Shown piece after piece: positions 6,209 through 9,210 of a stretch of 9,210 nt of DNA. The stretch spans positions 1-9,210 of the forward strand of contig USJG01000087.1 of NCBI GenBank assembly GCA_900554925.1, read 5' to 3'. The notes under the pieces were generated by a model. It had not been told where the DNA came from. It did not search any database and saw nothing but the letters and a program-made list of their open reading frames with translations. Within the stretch, counting starts at the first letter, position 1. The number at the start of each line of letters is the position of its first letter. The stretch comes from an uncultured Lachnospiraceae bacterium (lineage in GTDB: Bacteria > Bacillota > Clostridia > Lachnospirales > Lachnospiraceae). The position numbers and the translations under genes were made by a program.

Positions 6209-6223
6209 TGCAGCGCTTCTTTC
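6193..6223 (+). terminator. Terminator overlapping the HD-GYP stop codon, possibly shared with murA
   Basis: AGAAGCGCTGC (6193-6203) and GCAGCGCTTCT (6210-6220) form a perfect 11-bp stem, and the 6-nt loop contains the TAG stop (6206-6208). The T-rich run TTCTTT follows on the plus strand. On the minus strand the same stem lies about 44 nt past the murA stop and is followed by TTCTATTGTTAT, so it may also terminate convergent murA transcription. Confidence 0.85.
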
Positions 6224-6263
6224 AGTTTACTTTCTATTTACTGTAAATAATCTTTTGAATATC

Positions 6264-7556
6264 TCATCCTGTTTTTAATCGGAATTTCTGAAGTTCTCTT
6301 TCAGAATTTACTTTTTCAATCTGAGCTCCCAGGTTTTTCAGTTTAATATGAAAATCCTCATAACCTCTTTCAATAAATTTAATGTCGTCAATTACCGTTG
6401 TGCCCTCTGCCGAAAGTCCGGCTATTACCAGTGCCGCACCTGCGCGCAGATCCGGTGCGCTGATGCTTGCGCCTGTATACTTGTTCACACCGTCGATAAT
6501 AGCTGTATTGCCTTCCACCTTGATATTGGCTCCCATTCTGGTAAGCTCATCTACATATTTAAAGCGGTTTTCAAAAATGCTTTCCGTAACAATGCTGGTT
6601 CCTTTAGATAATCCCAGCGCCACTGTAATCTGTGGCTGCATATCTGTAGGGAATCCCGGATAAGGAAGGGTTTTTACATGGGTATGGGTGAGGGGCTTTG
6701 CCGCAACCACTCTGACCGCATCATCAGACTCCTCCACCTCGCAGCCGATTTCAGTAAGCTTGGCGGTAATGGATTCCAAATGCTTGGGAATCACATTTTT
6801 AACCGTCACATCTCCCTTAGTCACTGCCGCCGCGAACATAAAAGTACCTGCCTCGATCTGATCCGGAATAATAGTATATTCCGTACCATGAAGCCTGGGT
6901 ACGCCTTTGATCCTTATGACATCGGTTCCCGCTCCTTTAATCACAGCTCCCATGCTGTTTAAGAAGTTAGCCACATCCACCACATGGGGTTCCTTGGCCG
7001 CATTCTCAATAATCGTCTGGCCTTCCGCCATAGCTGCCGCCAGCATAACATCAATAGTAGCGCCTACGGTAACAACATCCATATAAATATGGCTGCCCCG
7101 GAGCTTTTCTGCTTCTGCTATGATCAGACCATGCTCTATCCTTACATCTGCTCCCAAAGCCCGAAACCCTTTGATATGCTGATCGATAGGCCTTAATCCG
7201 ATATTGCAGCCTCCCGGCAGGGTAACCTGGGCCTTTTTGTATTTTCCTAATAATGCTCCTAATAAATAATAGGAAGCACGTATCTTTTTAATAAAATCGT
7301 CTTCAATAACCAGATCTTTGATTGCTTTTCCAGACATTTTCACGGTATGCCTGTCAACCCGTTCAATGATGCCGCCAATGCTTTCTATTGCCTGTAACAT
7401 CACATTTGTGTCACGAACATCGGGTACATTTTCTATTACTACAGTTTCATCCGTCATGATCGCAGCAGCCAGGATTGCAAGCGCAGCATTCTTAGCGCCG
7501 CCAATCTCCACTTCTCCCACAAGCGGATTACCGCCTCTAATTGCATACTGTTCCAT
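6264..7556 (-). CDS. murA: UDP-N-acetylglucosamine 1-carboxyvinyltransferase (MurA)
   Basis: MurA transfers enolpyruvate from PEP to UDP-GlcNAc, the first committed step of peptidoglycan synthesis, in the cytoplasm. The 430-residue length is normal. Key residues, numbered close to E. coli, are K22-N23 (GGAKNAAL), R93, the active-site C117 in the loop LPGGCNIGLRPID with R122, D304 in GFPTDMQPQ, R371 (DLRAGAAL) and R397 (IERGYE). The cysteine, rather than the aspartate seen in naturally fosfomycin-resistant enzymes, predicts a fosfomycin-sensitive protein. AGAGGT (7562-7567) lies 5 nt upstream of the ATG at 7556. Firmicutes often hold two copies (MurAA, MurAB/MurZ), and which this is cannot be told here. 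The M23 peptidase gene ends 128 bp upstream in the same direction with no visible terminator between them, but murA has its own promoter. Confidence 0.98.
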   Translation of the reverse strand: MEQYAIRGGNPLVGEVEIGGAKNAALAILAAAIMTDETVVIENVPDVRDTNVMLQAIESIGGIIERVDRHTVKMSGKAIKDLVIEDDFIKKIRASYYLLGALLGKYKKAQVTLPGGCNIGLRPIDQHIKGFRALGADVRIEHGLIIAEAEKLRGSHIYMDVVTVGATIDVMLAAAMAEGQTIIENAAKEPHVVDVANFLNSMGAVIKGAGTDVIRIKGVPRLHGTEYTIIPDQIEAGTFMFAAAVTKGDVTVKNVIPKHLESITAKLTEIGCEVEESDDAVRVVAAKPLTHTHVKTLPYPGFPTDMQPQITVALGLSKGTSIVTESIFENRFKYVDELTRMGANIKVEGNTAIIDGVNKYTGASISAPDLRAGAALVIAGLSAEGTTVIDDIKFIERGYEDFHIKLKNLGAQIEKVNSERELQKFRLKTG

Positions 7557-7613
7557 AGTATACCTCTATAATTAAATCGACTTCTTCTTAATAAAATTGC
7601 ACTTCACTTTGCC

Positions 7614-7632
7614 ACTATGCAAAAAGCATAGT
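7614..7632 (-). other. Hairpin in the murA leader
   Basis: ACTATGC (7614-7620) and GCATAGT (7626-7632) form a perfect 7-bp stem with a 5-nt loop of A (plus) or T (minus). It lies a few bases downstream of the predicted murA start site, so it would be near the 5' end of the mRNA. There is no T-run after it on the minus strand, so it is not a terminator for that direction; it may stabilise the RNA or be a binding site. Confidence 0.5.
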
Positions 7633-7647
7633 TTTCTCATAACGTCC

Positions 7648-7675
7648 ATTATAACATATTGTGACCATTTGTAAA
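7648..7675 (-). promoter_or_regulatory. murA promoter, extended -10
   Basis: On the minus strand, TTTACA (7670-7675, 5 of 6) is followed by 16 bp and a perfect TATAAT (7648-7653), which is preceded by TGT as in extended -10 promoters. The predicted start is near 7640, giving a leader of about 85 nt. Confidence 0.8.
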
Positions 7676-7684
7676 CATCAAACA

Positions 7685-9210
7685 TCAGTTCAGATATTTT
7701 AAAGGGTTCACCTGGGTGCCATTAATCAGTATTTCAAAGTGCAGATGAGGTCCTGTACTTACGCCTGTATTTCCGCTTAACGCAATCTTTTGTCCCTGAG
7801 AGACCGTCTGCCCCGCAGACACCAGTACCTTACTTAAATGTCCATACCTGGTCTGTCTTCCATCCGGGTGGTTAATATAAACCACATATCCATACCCGCT
7901 GCCCCAGCCGGCCTTTGCAACTGTACCGCCGCAGGAGGCATAGACTGCCGTTCCCGTAGGGGTTGCCCAGTCAACACCTTTGTGATAAGTGCTGGCTCCC
8001 TTTGTGGGCCTGCTTCTGCGTCCAAAGTTGGAGGTCAGACGACCGCCCGAAATAGGTTTAATATAGGTGGGAGGTATCTTGGTTCCCCTCTCCACAATTT
8101 TGGCAACCGCCTGATAAGTGATTTCCTCCTTAATGATCTCCGTTGATACTTCCTTATCATTTTCAAAGGTTACCAAAGCGATTACCTTCCTGCGTCCTGC
8201 GGAAGGTTCCTGTAGTGTTTTGGTCTCTGTGGTATACCATTCATCATTATCTATATAAATAACTTCTTCCTCATAATCCTCCTCGTAATACATTTCTTCC
8301 TGACGCACTACTGCCAGCTTTGGTTCAGGTACTGTAATGATCAGCTCATCCCCCACTCTGATCATGGAATTCTCATCCTCCAGAGAATCATTCATTTCAA
8401 TCAGCTTGTCCATAGGAATGTTGGTTTTGATTGCAATCTCAGAAAGAGTGTCGCCGGATACCACCTCATACACATCACTCTTTTCCTCTTCCTGTGTTAC
8501 CTCCAAAATGGCCGCATCCAGTGCTGTCAGTTCTTCTTCCTTCAAGTAAGCCTCTACCACCTCAATAGTATCTCCATACTCCAGGGAAATCAGCCCCAGA
8601 TCATAGTCCTCAAAATCCTTTTCCACAGTCGGCTCTACTTCTTCAAAAATATCTGTTATTTCAGCATGAATACCCGCTTCCATATTAAGCGCTTCCTGGG
8701 TCTCCTCCACTGCCTCTTCCTCCGTTAAAATATTGGTAGTAAGAACAGGAAGTTCCCTGGAGGGATCAAGCCGCAGTTCCACCTGGTATCTGCCTTCACT
8801 GTCGTATTTATCCAAAGCAGCCTGCAAAAGGCTGGTCACCTCACTCTGACTGGCAAGATTAACCATGTATTCATTGATTTTAACCACATAAGATCTTTGA
8901 AGTGTTTCCTTTACATCTGCTGAAAGTACCTCTGCCATCCGTTCCACGATTCTGTCGGGGTCATCCACCTTGCCCCAGAGAACTTCTCTTCCCAAAGCTT
9001 CCAGGTCACTTTCCACCAGCACAAGTTCTTCACTTCCCGCAGCCACCTGTCTTCTTGCTTCCAGAACATAATCCTCCGCTTCCTCCGTACTGGAAACAGT
9101 GCCTACTTCCTTGCCGTTTAAAATCACTGTGAATATATTATTACCCGATTTTTCAAAGGGTACAAAAGACGGCAGAAAAAATATACTGACAAAAACTGCC
9201 AGTACAGCAA
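7685..9210 (-). CDS. LysM-G5-M23 murein peptidase, N-terminus beyond window edge
   Basis: This is a cell-wall hydrolase of the M23 (lysostaphin-like) zinc endopeptidase family acting outside the membrane. The frame stays open to the right edge. A GTG at 9127 is not the likely start: it has no ribosome binding site, and in-frame codons upstream encode the hydrophobic AVLAVFVSIFFLPSFVPF, a membrane anchor or signal peptide. Counting from that GTG, two related segments occupy residues 1-130 (ILNGKEVG and VKINEYMVN), an acidic stretch lies at 135-217, a LysM domain at 219-265 (VVSGDTLSEIA), a G5 domain at about 270-350 and the M23 domain at 364-478. Metal and catalytic residues appear intact: H382 and D386 (YHKGVDWATPTG), H430 (YGHLS), H461 and H463 (GPHLHFE). 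LysM and G5 probably bind cell-wall glycans. The gene precedes murA in the same direction. The exact bond cleaved is not predictable. Confidence 0.93.
   Translation of the reverse strand, partial: AVLAVFVSIFFLPSFVPFEKSGNNIFTVILNGKEVGTVSSTEEAEDYVLEARRQVAAGSEELVLVESDLEALGREVLWGKVDDPDRIVERMAEVLSADVKETLQRSYVVKINEYMVNLASQSEVTSLLQAALDKYDSEGRYQVELRLDPSRELPVLTTNILTEEEAVEETQEALNMEAGIHAEITDIFEEVEPTVEKDFEDYDLGLISLEYGDTIEVVEAYLKEEELTALDAAILEVTQEEEKSDVYEVVSGDTLSEIAIKTNIPMDKLIEMNDSLEDENSMIRVGDELIITVPEPKLAVVRQEEMYYEEDYEEEVIYIDNDEWYTTETKTLQEPSAGRRKVIALVTFENDKEVSTEIIKEEITYQAVAKIVERGTKIPPTYIKPISGGRLTSNFGRRSRPTKGASTYHKGVDWATPTGTAVYASCGGTVAKAGWGSGYGYVVYINHPDGRQTRYGHLSKVLVSAGQTVSQGQKIALSGNTGVSTGPHLHFEILINGTQVNPLKYLN

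Noticed and set aside
9125..9127. GTG as the start of the M23 peptidase gene
   Set aside because: No Shine-Dalgarno precedes it and the frame continues upstream through a clear hydrophobic segment to the window edge.

Overview
The window looks like chromosomal DNA from a Clostridia-type Firmicute, most likely Lachnospiraceae. The evidence is a SAM-I (S-box) riboswitch on metK, strong AGGAGG ribosome binding sites, SigA-type promoters, an M23 peptidase with LysM and G5 domains, and a PD-(D/E)XK Rpn-type protein of the kind common in that family. The species is inferred from sequence style, not proven. All genes are on the minus strand except one HD-GYP gene.

Left to right: (1) 1-1956 (-) is the first 652 codons of dnaE, DNA polymerase III alpha, running off the left edge. 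(2) 2112-3218 (-) is an Rpn-family nuclease with a 21-bp tandem repeat encoding a coiled coil. It also has a plausible internal start (ATG at 2411, with a Shine-Dalgarno-like site) that could make a separate C-terminal protein. (3) 3219-3505 is a gene-free, AT-rich leader with small inverted repeats. (4) 3592-4779 (-) is metK, preceded by a SAM-I riboswitch with a visible terminator/antiterminator switch and followed by a perfect 15-bp terminator stem. (5) 5132-6208 (+) is an HD-GYP cyclic-di-GMP phosphodiesterase, driven by a perfect-consensus promoter divergent from metK; its stop codon lies in the loop of its terminator. (6) 6264-7556 (-) is murA, with an extended -10 promoter and a leader hairpin. 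(7) 7685-9210 (-) is a membrane-anchored or secreted LysM-G5-M23 cell-wall peptidase whose N-terminus runs off the right edge.

The genes are mostly independent housekeeping units. metK makes S-adenosylmethionine and is probably shut off by it. The M23 peptidase and murA both act on the cell wall, and with no terminator visible between them they may be partly co-transcribed. The HD-GYP protein would lower cyclic-di-GMP. Rpn is the accessory element. Its possible gene-within-gene layout, resembling the RpnL/RpnS toxin-antitoxin and anti-phage arrangement described in E. coli, is the most interesting observation here, but it is a hypothesis.
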